Shown one piece after another: positions 54,433-62,316 of a stretch of DNA of 64,000 nt. Below the pieces are notes generated by a model that was not told the origin of the DNA, did not search any database, and was given only the letters and a program-made list of their open reading frames with translations. This DNA is from Paenibacillus chibensis (GTDB taxonomy: Bacteria > Bacillota > Bacilli > Paenibacillales > Paenibacillaceae). Within the stretch, counting starts at the first letter, position 1, and each line of letters opens with the position of its first letter. The position numbers and the translations under genes were made by a program. Location: contig NZ_BIMK01000010.1 of assembly GCF_004001045.1 (NCBI RefSeq), positions 124,001-188,000 on the forward strand, in the 5' to 3' direction.

Positions 54433-54930
54433 CTATTCCCTCGCGGTTCCAGAAGAAAAAATAAATACCGGCCCCTCCCAATCCTCTTCCCTCGTTTCCC
54501 TATAATTCGATTGGGCATACTGCGCGATGATTTTTTGCCAAAACAGCTTCGCTGGCAGGTTACTCTCCATGACCGCGACCTTCCAGGTACCCGGGAACCG
54601 GTCAAACAGCTCCTTGGCTGCAAGCTGCCCCATTCCGGTGCGGCGGTACTTTTTCAGTACGAAAAATTCAGCCATCTCATACGCGGATTCATGGCCTGGA
54701 TAATGAAGCCTGCGGATTAATGCCAGCCCCGCCAGCTTGCCGTCCACGCGCAGCAGAAACGGGTACCTTCCATCCTCTGTCCAGTAATGATCCAGGTACC
54801 GGTACTCGTACAAACCGTTTTCATTCACATCGTCTTCCGGATCAAACTCGCTGAAATCATATTTGTATAGCTCCAACAGATTACGCATTTTCGATTTATC
54901 GGCGAAAGCCGCTTCATGTATTGTGATCAA
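54433..54930 (-). CDS. GNAT-family N-acetyltransferase
   Basis: A 165-residue acetyltransferase. The core AFADKSKMRNLLELYKYDFSEFDPEDDVNENG and AEFFVLKKYRRTGMGQLAAKELFDRFPG contain a common GNAT subfamily signature and CoA loop (R-TGMGQ). The start is set at the TTG 54930, preceded by GGAAG at seven bases; the longer frame upstream runs through a 9-base tandem repeat and is thought not to be translated. The ATG at 54984 remains possible. The substrate is unknown. Confidence 0.78.
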   Translation of the reverse strand: MITIHEAAFADKSKMRNLLELYKYDFSEFDPEDDVNENGLYEYRYLDHYWTEDGRYPFLLRVDGKLAGLALIRRLHYPGHESAYEMAEFFVLKKYRRTGMGQLAAKELFDRFPGTWKVAVMESNLPAKLFWQKIIAQYAQSNYRETREEDWEGPVFIFSSGTARE

Positions 54931-54974
54931 TCTCAAGCTTCCTTTCCTCGCATTCTCAACCGTTATGTTCTGCA

Positions 54975-55016
54975 TCGTTATCATCGTTATATCGTTATCA
55001 TCGTTATCATCGTTTT
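54975..55016. repeat. Tandem 9-bp repeat
   Basis: About four and a half copies of TCGTTATCA with small changes lie in the 118 bases between the RidA-family gene and the GNAT gene. In one minus-strand frame it spells Asp-Asn-rich codons, but that is unlikely to be coding. Such runs can vary by slippage. Confidence 0.75.
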
Positions 55017-55048
55017 TCATTTTGCATCTTCTGCATCGTATTTTCCGC

Positions 55049-55507
55049 TTATTCTTCAACCTCAAAGATCGAATCGATGATGATCGGAAGATTATCTCGG
55101 ACGGACACCGCCCCGAACACCGACCGGGCATGAATCCCGTTATCCCCGAAAACCTCCATCATCAGATCCGAGCAGCCGTTCAGTACCTTGTGATGCTCCT
55201 CGAAAAAAGGCTGGGCATTGACGAACCCCTGGATTTTCACCACTCGTTTCACCTGATCGAGCGATCCGAGTGCCGATTTCACGACGGCCAAAATTTCCAG
55301 CCCGGCACTGCGGGCGAAGCGATAGCCTTCCTCCGTGGAGTAATCGCTTCCCAGCTTGCCGCTCGGATGTCCTGACGGCCCTTTTCCCGAGACGAACATC
55401 AGTCCGTTCACAATGGCAACGTTCGCGTAACGGGCTGCAGGTGAGCTTGATTCGGGAAGAACAATTCCCAAAGATTCTAGTCTGGCTTCGGCGCTATCAT
55501 ATGCCAT
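55049..55507 (-). CDS. RidA-family protein (YjgF/YER057c/UK114)
   Basis: A 152-residue RidA-like trimeric fold. The pattern ANVAIVNGLMFVSGKGP, the STEEGYRFARSAGLEILAVV helix, VVKIQGFVNA and GIHARSVFGAVSV is typical; the Arg of HARS corresponds to the residue RidA uses for imine hydrolysis. RidA-type proteins clear reactive enamines; this branch may have another substrate. The ATG at 55507 has GGGAG upstream. It is divergent from the PAS kinase. Confidence 0.85.
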   Translation of the reverse strand: MAYDSAEARLESLGIVLPESSSPAARYANVAIVNGLMFVSGKGPSGHPSGKLGSDYSTEEGYRFARSAGLEILAVVKSALGSLDQVKRVVKIQGFVNAQPFFEEHHKVLNGCSDLMMEVFGDNGIHARSVFGAVSVRDNLPIIIDSIFEVEE

Positions 55508-55641
55508 ACTTTCCACACTCCCTTGACTCACGATCTTTTATTTGATCAATATACCAATAAAATCCTCTCTTGGGAATGCTTCTGAACGCGTCCGTAAGAC
55601 CGTTTGTCATCGATAACGCTAAAAATTCTTTGATTCTTCCA

Positions 55642-55671
55642 TTGATGCAGCCCATGTAACATGATTATAAT
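55642..55671 (+). promoter_or_regulatory. Candidate promoter of the PAS kinase gene
   Basis: TTGATG and a perfect TATAAT are spaced by 18 bases, 48 bases before the GTG start. Confidence 0.5.
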
Positions 55672-55718
55672 ATGGTTACAATCGGACCCGAAAAATGGTA
55701 AAAGAGAGGGGATTTTAA

Positions 55719-57182
55719 GTGCTCCGTGATCATCTCCAGCGTTATGATCCTGTTTTTCAGCACGCAGCCATCGGCATGGCTCTAATCTCGCTCCAAGGAA
55801 GCTTTATACAAGTTAACCCCGTACTTTGCGAACTTTTGGGCTATTCCCAGCAGCAACCCCATTACATCTCTCAACTGGATCACGCCTATCAAGATGTACT
55901 GTCTGCCGTGATTGAATTCGGCGGCTCGCTCCAATCTCAACAGTTGCCTCAGGGAACATTCGATATGCAAATCCTTCAGGTCGCAGGCCGGCAGCTCACG
56001 GTTACGATTCACCTTACCCTGATATATGATGAACAGGTGCCGCTGTACTATTGGGCTCAATTCGAGAACCGTAGTCTACTGACAGAGACGAAAACGCAGC
56101 TTCTTTCCACTGAAACCATGCTGCGCGATATACAAGATTCATATCAACAGCTGCTGGAGAAAATGCCCCTAGCTGTGCTCATCACCAAAAATGGCGTCAT
56201 CCAGTACGTCAACCCGGCTGCCCTGCGGCTGGTTCACGCCAGAGACCAAAGCGAAGCGATCGGCATCTCCACCGATGAAATCGTGGATTCTTCTTACCAT
56301 AACTCGCTCTCAGAGCGCAGAAAAACCTATTATGAGCATCAAACGCCGCTTCAATCGATAACTTATCTGATTAATTGCATGGACGGTCAGCAAAAGCTAG
56401 TGGAGGGATTTACCCTGCTCATCAACTATGACGGAGGGCCTGCTGCGGTAGGGGTGTTTAAAGATATTACGGAGCAGCGGGAAAAGGAGGAATTCATGAT
56501 GCAGTCGGAGAAGCTGACCATGGCCGGACAGCTTGCCGCCGGGATCGCGCATGAAATTCGGAACCCGCTGACTTCCATTAACGGATTCATGAAGCTGTTG
56601 AGGTCTTCGGACCGGAGCAGTGAAGCTTACTTTGATATTATGGAATCGGAGCTGAAACGGATCGAGCTGATCGTTAATGAACTGCTCGTATTGTCCAAGC
56701 CCCAAAGCAAGCATAAGAGCCAAGCCGTGGATATCCTGCTGGTCATCGATCAGGTCGTCACCTTAATGGACGTACAGGCGACCTTGAAAAATATCGAGAT
56801 TCTTTTTGACAAGCCCGATTCCCCTGTCCAGATCGTCGGTGAAGTCAATCAACTGAAGCAGGTATTTATTAATTTACTCAAAAACGGCATGGATGCCATG
56901 GCTTCGAGCGGGAGCATTCATGTCATGATAACGACCAATGAGCATGAGGTGCTGATCAGTGTCAAGGACGAAGGCAGCGGCATGACCGCGGAACAAATCC
57001 AGCAGCTCGGCCAACCCTTTTACACGACCAAGGATACGGGAACCGGTCTCGGTTACATGATTACTCAGAATATTATCCATAACCATGGAGGCTCCATCCA
57101 GATTGACAGTGTTCCTGATCGGGGAACGACCTTTACCGTGAAGCTGCCGAAGTTGGTTAGCGTTGAAGCTTCCTCGAATTAA
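55719..57182 (+). CDS. Soluble PAS sensor histidine kinase (sporulation-kinase type)
   Basis: A 487-residue cytoplasmic kinase without membrane segments. Two PAS domains (~8-125 and ~140-265, with the typical GVFKDITEQREKEE exit), then a dimerisation helix with the H-box GIAHEIRNPLTSINGF, and an ATPase domain with LLKNGMDAMASSG, DEGSGMT and GTGLG motifs. The H-box and overall layout match KinA/KinE-like kinases that feed the Spo0 phosphorelay; there is no response regulator nearby, as usual for orphan sporulation kinases. The start is GTG at 55719 with GAGAGGGG upstream. Confidence 0.9.
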   Translation: MLRDHLQRYDPVFQHAAIGMALISLQGSFIQVNPVLCELLGYSQQQPHYISQLDHAYQDVLSAVIEFGGSLQSQQLPQGTFDMQILQVAGRQLTVTIHLTLIYDEQVPLYYWAQFENRSLLTETKTQLLSTETMLRDIQDSYQQLLEKMPLAVLITKNGVIQYVNPAALRLVHARDQSEAIGISTDEIVDSSYHNSLSERRKTYYEHQTPLQSITYLINCMDGQQKLVEGFTLLINYDGGPAAVGVFKDITEQREKEEFMMQSEKLTMAGQLAAGIAHEIRNPLTSINGFMKLLRSSDRSSEAYFDIMESELKRIELIVNELLVLSKPQSKHKSQAVDILLVIDQVVTLMDVQATLKNIEILFDKPDSPVQIVGEVNQLKQVFINLLKNGMDAMASSGSIHVMITTNEHEVLISVKDEGSGMTAEQIQQLGQPFYTTKDTGTGLGYMITQNIIHNHGGSIQIDSVPDRGTTFTVKLPKLVSVEASSN

Positions 57183-57571
57183 CCCTCATGAACAAGCCAT
57201 GTCTTGGCGTCCTCGGGATCGCGAAAAAAACGGAATTGGGGTAACTGCATGCCGAGCCGTTTCTGGATTCTCTGCATACGCACTCTGTCTCCATATCGGA
57301 GCCCGACCAAAGCCAATTTGGAAACGCGATGCTGCACACGCTCCATGCTGTTCACGAATTCTTGCAGCACCGCTTCCGATATGACCGTCTTATACCAATC
57401 GACCCATATAGGCATCGCACGGTTCAGGGACAAAACAAAAGCTTCCTCCGCATGCATCACATTGAACAATGAGGCCTCGTCGTCATAATAGCTTCCATAT
57501 TTCAGACAGTGGATTTCCCCGCCTTTGTAATAATAGGGAAAGTAGGACCCGCCCGGAGATTTCTTCATCAT
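57179..57571 (-). CDS. Conserved protein of unknown function (STAS/SEC14-like)
   Basis: A 130-residue protein. It has a GGEIHCLKYGSYYDDEASLFNVMHAEEAFVLSL-type core, IWVDWYKTVISEAVLQEF, LALVGLR and the ending FRDPEDAKTWLV, which resembles the STAS/SEC14-like family often annotated in Paenibacillus. Its function is unknown. The ATG at 57571 is chosen because AGGAGGT lies nine bases ahead; ATG 57580 abuts that site. Its stop shares TTAA with the PAS kinase stop: two convergent genes overlap by four bases, leaving no room for a terminator between them. Confidence 0.7.
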   Translation of the reverse strand: MMKKSPGGSYFPYYYKGGEIHCLKYGSYYDDEASLFNVMHAEEAFVLSLNRAMPIWVDWYKTVISEAVLQEFVNSMERVQHRVSKLALVGLRYGDRVRMQRIQKRLGMQLPQFRFFRDPEDAKTWLVHEG

Positions 57572-57692
57572 CCCATCCATACCTCCTGATTTAACAGACA
57601 TAGACGATGTAATTTTTTACATATTCCAATTATAACCTCATCCCACATTTTTCTCCATATTCATTCTGCTATTTATTCCAGTTTCCCCATAT

Positions 57693-57720
57693 AAAAAACC
57701 CTTGGCATAGTCAAGGGTTT
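57693..57720 (-). terminator. Strong terminator, minus strand
   Basis: AAACCCTTG (57696-57704) pairs with CAAGGGTTT (57712-57720) around a seven-base loop, with six T residues on the minus strand. It lies ~220 bases beyond the stop of the C45 acyltransferase gene. Confidence 0.85.
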
Positions 57721-57939
57721 GAGCTTAACCGTGCTATTCCATTCTTGGGCTGCTTCCCAGCCCCCTGGGGGAGGCAACCACCCGTTTGCGGTCGGGATGA
57801 TCCTGCTTAGAGGCGGAGCGTATTGCCGAATTTTGGTCGGGTCAGCGCATACGCTTAGCTATGAAGTGACGCCATGGGCTGCTGCTGCCGCTGACTTCGC
57901 CTTTTCCAAGTCCTATTCATTTATCTATAGGGTCTGGGT
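57721..57939 (-). other. GC-rich non-coding stretch with hairpins, candidate structured RNA or long 3' UTR
   Basis: Between the C45 gene stop and its terminator lie ~220 bases richer in G+C than other gaps here. They contain GGGCTG/CAGCCC and CCCC/GGGG hairpins that overlap and are therefore mutually exclusive. No open frame of note resembles a protein. It may be a structured 3' UTR, a small RNA ended by the 57693 terminator, or a decayed gene. From 57572 to 57692 nothing else was seen. Confidence 0.4.
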
Positions 57940-58944
57940 CTATACCGTCATTCTTTGAATCGGAGATTGATATGGATTTCGACACGGTGCTCCCAAGCTG
58001 TAAAAAATCTGTCCCTGATTCAGATTTGCCGTGCAGGACCAAAAGGTCGCCATTCCGTCGCGATGGCCGCATACCGGCGCATCATGGTCGGACAATAATG
58101 CCTGCATAGAGCTTAGGGGATGTTCCGATGTCCTTAGAATCTCGGCCCCCTGCTCGCACAGCTTCCGGTATCGCTGACTTGAGTTGGGCCATTCCGGCTG
58201 ATATGAACGCATTTCCGGATGGATAAAATGATTCGTCACGACCAGCAAACCATCCTCTAACGTCCGTACCGCCCTGTGATCCATATGGACTTCTGCCACG
58301 TATGCCGTACCGGGATCGGCCAGAAAATAGCTCTTCGGCTCCTTCACCGGCAGCTTCAGCAGCCGCTTCAGCGCTTCCTCCGCACTGCGGCAGGTTTCGA
58401 GCAGATAGCGGACGATCAGATGAAAGCTCATTCCCGGCTGCGCCGGATCGGGATGCTGCCCCGCACCGTTAAAGCTGACAAACAAGCCATGCTCGTTCAG
58501 CCCGTCAAAACGCCCGCCGATCAAGCCCTCATGCATCCCGATATGGGAATAACCCTTTTCCGGACGGGTTTGAATCAGATGTCTGCGGTTCTCAAAGTAG
58601 TAGTAGTCGTAATTCCGGCCGACAAGCATTCCTTCCGGTGTGAGCAGTGCGATGGCACTGCAGCCTCCCTGCACGCCAAGCGTCAAATGCCATAGCCATT
58701 GATCTTCGGTTAAATCGAGCGCAGCGGCGTACCCCCGGCATTCCTCAATGATCTCCGGATATATTTCTTCTACCAGGTCCCTGCATTTGTGAGCATACTC
58801 CCTTTGTTCGGGGGTCAGAACCATCGGGCCATTAATCGGGAATCTCCCTTGTAATGCCGTTTGCCTGCCGATCTCTTCATGACTGCCCGACACCGTGTAG
58901 GCCTGATAATCCGCAGACTGTTCTTCCAGCAGATTTTGCTCCAC
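57940..58944 (-). CDS. C45-family autoproteolytic acyltransferase/hydrolase
   Basis: About 334 residues. The Ntn-hydrolase family C45 pattern is clear: HLTLGVQGGCSAIALLTPEG, in which the Cys (~95) would become the N-terminal nucleophile after self-cleavage, then GRNYDYYYFE, GRFDGLNEHGLFVSFNGAG and a YFLADP segment. Relatives include penicillin acyl-CoA:6-APA acyltransferase and choloylglycine-like amidases; the substrate is unknown. The start is GTG at 58944 (AAGGTGG eight bases ahead) or GTG at 58956. It follows a DUF6886-like gene by 42 bases. Confidence 0.82.
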   Translation of the reverse strand: MEQNLLEEQSADYQAYTVSGSHEEIGRQTALQGRFPINGPMVLTPEQREYAHKCRDLVEEIYPEIIEECRGYAAALDLTEDQWLWHLTLGVQGGCSAIALLTPEGMLVGRNYDYYYFENRRHLIQTRPEKGYSHIGMHEGLIGGRFDGLNEHGLFVSFNGAGQHPDPAQPGMSFHLIVRYLLETCRSAEEALKRLLKLPVKEPKSYFLADPGTAYVAEVHMDHRAVRTLEDGLLVVTNHFIHPEMRSYQPEWPNSSQRYRKLCEQGAEILRTSEHPLSSMQALLSDHDAPVCGHRDGMATFWSCTANLNQGQIFYSLGAPCRNPYQSPIQRMTV

Positions 58945-58986
58945 AACAGACACCACCTTATCATCGGATTCGTGAAACTGAAAAGG

Positions 58987-59502
58987 CTACATGCGAACCG
59001 CGTGTTCAAAACGATGAATCCCAAAATCCTTGATCGATGAGTTCAGAATTGCTTCCCGCAACGGGTATAAATCCGGCGTAAACCGGACCTCGATCCCCAT
59101 CTCCATCAATTGCGACAAGGAGTCGCGAATAACCGTTTTTTCGACAGGTTTTACCATTTCCCTGGAAATATAATACCCAGCCGTCGCATCAAACAGCTCA
59201 AAGGTCTCCGGCGGAAGCTCATACCTGTATAACGTAGTTTCCACAATCCGTTTGTACCAGCGGTTTTCCAGCGTCATGACGACGGGGGATGAAGATAGCC
59301 CGAAAAAGCGGATCTCATCTTCTGCGCTGATCCCTTCCTGCCTTCGATAAACAATGCGCGGACAATTCCTTGGAACGAAAAAAGTAAATGCATGCGCTTC
59401 GTCGATTGCCCACACCACTGGCGGCATGTCCGTCCGGTTCGCCTTCACGCGCGGATGGAACGCTTCGATATGTTCTTCCTCGCTGAAATGATATCGTTTC
59501 AT
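58987..59502 (-). CDS. Conserved protein of unknown function (DUF6886-like)
   Basis: A 171-residue protein opening MKRYHFSEEEHIEAFHPRV, with PPVVWAIDEAHAFTFFVPRNCPR and a conserved Arg-rich strand. This pattern matches, from memory, the DUF6886 family of Bacilli, with no known activity. Similar openings occur in ADP-ribosyltransferase-like RES or DUF4433 folds, so a nucleotide link is imaginable but not shown. The ATG has GGGAGGT upstream; it overlaps none of its neighbours. Confidence 0.7.
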   Translation of the reverse strand: MKRYHFSEEEHIEAFHPRVKANRTDMPPVVWAIDEAHAFTFFVPRNCPRIVYRRQEGISAEDEIRFFGLSSSPVVMTLENRWYKRIVETTLYRYELPPETFELFDATAGYYISREMVKPVEKTVIRDSLSQLMEMGIEVRFTPDLYPLREAILNSSIKDFGIHRFEHAVRM

Positions 59503-59517
59503 AAGACCTCCCTAAAA

Positions 59518-59646
59518 TCAATCCGGCTGCGGCGCCGTACAGTAAAGCATGCAAGGTCTATTCATCCATACTCCTGCCAAAAACAGACAAAACACGACGT
59601 CTGACAACAAAGCAGCGATGATTTTCCGGGTTAGGTACTTTCCCAT
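59518..59646 (-). CDS. 42-residue small membrane protein, unannotated type
   Basis: An ATG at 59646 with GGGGGGAGG five bases upstream opens a 42-codon frame: MGKYLTRKIIAALLSDVV, then FCLFLAGVWM and a short polar tail. One membrane helix is predicted. It lies 16 bases after the alpha/beta-hydrolase stop and its end overlaps the ribosome-site region of the DUF6886-like gene, so it is well placed in an operon. I do not recognise it. Confidence 0.5.
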   Translation of the reverse strand: MGKYLTRKIIAALLSDVVFCLFLAGVWMNRPCMLYCTAPQPD

Positions 59647-59662
59647 GTAAACCTCCCCCCGA

Positions 59663-60541
59663 TTACGTATAGTTTGATTCCAAAAATGTCTTGATGCGAT
59701 CGTTTATTTGTAGGATCTCGATGTCTGAAGGGAAATGGCCCATGGGAAAGACCTCGGTTTCCGGCGTTGTCATGATGCGGTGTGCCGCCTGGATCACCTT
59801 ATTCGCAGGAAAAAAGATATCATGCGAACCGGCGATGACCAATGTAGGCGCGCCGTAGCGCTCAAGCTCCTTTTTCCCGGTGATCTTGGGCATTTCCTGT
59901 TCCAGACGGACGCTTTTGAAGATCTCGCCAATAATCTCGGCGTCCCTGGATTTCATTGTGCCACATGACATCGCATCCGCGATTTGAGCTAAAGCCTTTT
60001 CTGAGGAAGTCAGACGATACCGCAGCATGGGCAGCAAAATACACCGAATCATTTTCGGAATGGAACCCAGCGTCATGCCGGACGGAGATACCAAAATGGA
60101 GCAGGCAATCCTTTCAGGCTGAAAGGCGGCCAACCTTAGAATGATGCCCGCTCCATAGGATGGACCAATGAATGCGCTTTGCTCAATGCCGAAATGATCC
60201 ATCAGATCGCGAATCCAGAGCGCAAAGCTGTCATCCTTGGCAGAAATGCGCGTCTCTGCGCTGTATCCGGGATGCCCAATCGTATCGGGCGCATAAACTC
60301 GGTAATCTTGAAATAATCCCGTGAACCAGGATAACGTCATGGGATTAATGCAGTTCCCGCCTTGAAAAACAAAAACCGGTTTACCATCGCTCGGCCCCGA
60401 TACCAGGACATGGGTAGATCCGAATCTAATGTCTACATGCTGCCGTTCCAGATCCTTCGGAAATGCAGTAAGATAGTCCTCATAATACTGCTGTATCCGT
60501 TTTTTTCCTGTCTGGGTTCTGTATATCGTATGAACGGTCAT
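59663..60541 (-). CDS. Alpha/beta hydrolase
   Basis: A 292-residue alpha/beta hydrolase. The nucleophile elbow reads GPSYGAG (Ser ~145), the oxyanion region VFQGGNCINP, the acid strand IAGSHDIFFP, and the catalytic His lies in FPMGHFPS. No signal peptide is present. The substrate is unknown; relatives are generic esterases or hydrolases. The ATG has AGGAGG upstream. It overlaps the stop of the truncated HAD gene by four bases (ATGA), so it was coupled to that gene. Confidence 0.87.
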   Translation of the reverse strand: MTVHTIYRTQTGKKRIQQYYEDYLTAFPKDLERQHVDIRFGSTHVLVSGPSDGKPVFVFQGGNCINPMTLSWFTGLFQDYRVYAPDTIGHPGYSAETRISAKDDSFALWIRDLMDHFGIEQSAFIGPSYGAGIILRLAAFQPERIACSILVSPSGMTLGSIPKMIRCILLPMLRYRLTSSEKALAQIADAMSCGTMKSRDAEIIGEIFKSVRLEQEMPKITGKKELERYGAPTLVIAGSHDIFFPANKVIQAAHRIMTTPETEVFPMGHFPSDIEILQINDRIKTFLESNYT

Positions 60542-61095
60542 GTCGTCCTCCTGTGATGAAATTCATCCATTATGCCCTGCCCAAATCTTGGGTCTATTGT
60601 ATTCATCCAGTCATGATTTGTATCGGCAAGCAGCGTATCCCACCCCAAGCTGCGGGCTACGATCAGGTTTTTCTCCTGGTCATCCACATAGACAATCCGG
60701 GTATTCTTGGGCATGAAGGTTTCCACCCTTCGGAAGATCGCAGGATCCGGCTTGCAGCATCCCGTCTCGCTGGAAATCGTCACGCTCTTCACGAACGGTT
60801 TAACCTCCTCAAGGATCGGTTCCACCCACTCGCTGCAGTGATTGCTAAGCAGATGGATATCTGCCGATCGGTGCCAATCCTTAAGGCGATGCCATGCCGG
60901 CAGCGGTCTCAAAGCTTCCTGTAACGCGGATTGCAGTTCCGTTCTGTCCATGCCGGCATACGAATCGTCCAGCCACGACCAAAAATCCTCTGCACGCGCT
61001 CGCCCTGTCCATAAGTTTTCTCTCAGCTCATGATTAAACCGATTCTTGATGGCCCTAGCATCGATGTTGGAACGGGCGGCAACCGCCTCCCTGCC
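60538..61095 (-). pseudogene. HAD-superfamily hydrolase lacking its N-terminal motif
   Basis: The open frame (60538-61095) encodes a HAD protein: the cap-like part (AVAARSNIDARAIKNRF, then FWSWLDDSYAGM), motif II HLLSNH, motif III lysine in KPDPAIF, and motif IV VYVDDQEKN. Motif I (hhhDxDGT), which holds the nucleophile Asp, is missing: the frame meets a TGA at 61096 with no usual start codon before the ATG at 60951. Other frames upstream do not contain motif I, so a deletion rather than a single frameshift is likely. The gene cannot act as a phosphatase unless a partner supplies motif I. Its end overlaps the following hydrolase. Confidence 0.7.
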
Positions 61096-61234
61096 TCATC
61101 GATACCCACTCCGTTTCGTCGATTCCGTGAATGTTTATGCTCCTGATAGGGTTGTTCATACACGTTCACCGGAATATGCATTTTGTTCGATCTGCCTTTC
61201 AACCGTTTAGTAAGCCCCTCACATCTAGGAATGG

Positions 61235-61756
61235 TTACAGAAAAACCTCAGGATAGACGAGTTCGCCCTGGATGCGGCCAAGCGCGCCTTCCTGCAGCTC
61301 ACACACCATGAAAACATCATCAGGCACAGCGAATTGCTTCAACTCCATACCAAAAGGGCGAGCAGGCTTAAATCCAAATTTCGGATAGTATTCCGGGTGC
61401 CCTATTAATAAGACCAAGGGATACCCGAGATTCTGACATCGTTTCAATCCTTCCTGCATTAAAAGTTTGCCGACGCCCTGCTTTTGATGCTTGGGACTGA
61501 CCGCCAATGGTGCCAGCGCAATCACTTCATCCCGTCCCCCTTCGTTTACGACCTCGGCTTTGCTCAACAGAATATGGCCGATAATCTCCCCGTGCAGCTC
61601 TGCTACTACGGACAATTCGGGGATAAAGCCTGCGGAAACCCGGATGTTACTCACTAATAACGATTCGTCATCACGATCGCCAAAAGCATGGTAGAGTAGT
61701 TCGGCTACCTTTTCAGTGTCTTCCGGTTGTTCAGTTCGAATGTTTAGGTTTGTCAT
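61235..61756 (-). CDS. GNAT-family N-acetyltransferase (YhbS-like)
   Basis: A 173-residue GNAT. The opening IRTEQPEDTEKVAELLYHAFGDRDE-like segment, IIGHILLSKAE, LAPLAVSPKHQKQGVGKLLM and the YYPKFGFKPAR motif match the YhbS branch. Substrate unknown. The ATG has AAAAGGAG upstream. The next gene downstream is the decayed HAD gene. A second GNAT gene lies 29 bases upstream, but the two are not close relatives. Confidence 0.87.
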   Translation of the reverse strand: MTNLNIRTEQPEDTEKVAELLYHAFGDRDDESLLVSNIRVSAGFIPELSVVAELHGEIIGHILLSKAEVVNEGGRDEVIALAPLAVSPKHQKQGVGKLLMQEGLKRCQNLGYPLVLLIGHPEYYPKFGFKPARPFGMELKQFAVPDDVFMVCELQEGALGRIQGELVYPEVFL

Positions 61757-61785
61757 GCTGTCTCCTTTTCGTCATACATCATTTT

Positions 61786-62280
61786 TTATTTCTCAGCCCA
61801 TCTGCTGTCGCATAAAACAACGGACGTCTCAATCTGCCGATCCGGTACGCTCCAGTACTGGCGCAGCAGCATTTCCTTCTCGGCGGAAGATACGCGCTGG
61901 AATCCGTTTTTTTCGTAGAAGGAAATCGCCCATACGGCAGCGGCCCATGTCCCGATCAGAACCGGACGGTCTGCGAGCGACATCAGATGATGTAGCAGTC
62001 TGGTGCCAATGCCTCCTTGGCGGTGGCTTGATCTTACATAAGCATGCCTGATAAGCGCCACGTCGCCCTTATTCTGGATTCCCATGACGCCGACGAGACG
62101 GCCATCTTCCTCATATCCCCAAAAAACAACCCCGTCCTCGATTTCGTGCCCCAGTTCATCCTCAGACATATAAGGCTCATGATAGCGGTCTTCCGGAATC
62201 ACGCCCCGGTAAGCCTGTGAAGCGTCGTTAATGATATCAAATATCGCTTGAACATCCCGTGAATCGCATAATCGAATCAT
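61786..62280 (-). CDS. GNAT-family N-acetyltransferase
   Basis: A 164-residue GNAT with an IRLCDSRDVQAIFDIINDASQAYRG-type start, VVFWGYEEDGRLVGVMGIQ, the acetyl-CoA loop SHRQGGIGTRLL and ISFYEKNGFQRV. The substrate is unknown. GGGAGGG precedes the ATG. It lies 36 bases after the VOC protein gene and 29 bases before the YhbS-like GNAT gene, in a probable operon. Confidence 0.86.
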   Translation of the reverse strand: MIRLCDSRDVQAIFDIINDASQAYRGVIPEDRYHEPYMSEDELGHEIEDGVVFWGYEEDGRLVGVMGIQNKGDVALIRHAYVRSSHRQGGIGTRLLHHLMSLADRPVLIGTWAAAVWAISFYEKNGFQRVSSAEKEMLLRQYWSVPDRQIETSVVLCDSRWAEK

Positions 62281-62316
62281 GACAGATCCCTCCCAGCTTA
62301 ACCAAATTTAACAATG

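Noticed and set aside
54984..55131. Longer N terminus for the GNAT gene including an Asp/Asn-rich repeat
   Set aside because: The repeat-derived stretch is low complexity and a well-spaced ribosome site precedes the TTG at 54930.
57740..57775. GGAAGCAGCC on the minus strand, recalling the SRP RNA apical loop
   Set aside because: The surrounding helix 8 sequence (GTCAGG...GGAAGGAAGCAGC) is absent and the local pairing is different, so the match is likely chance.
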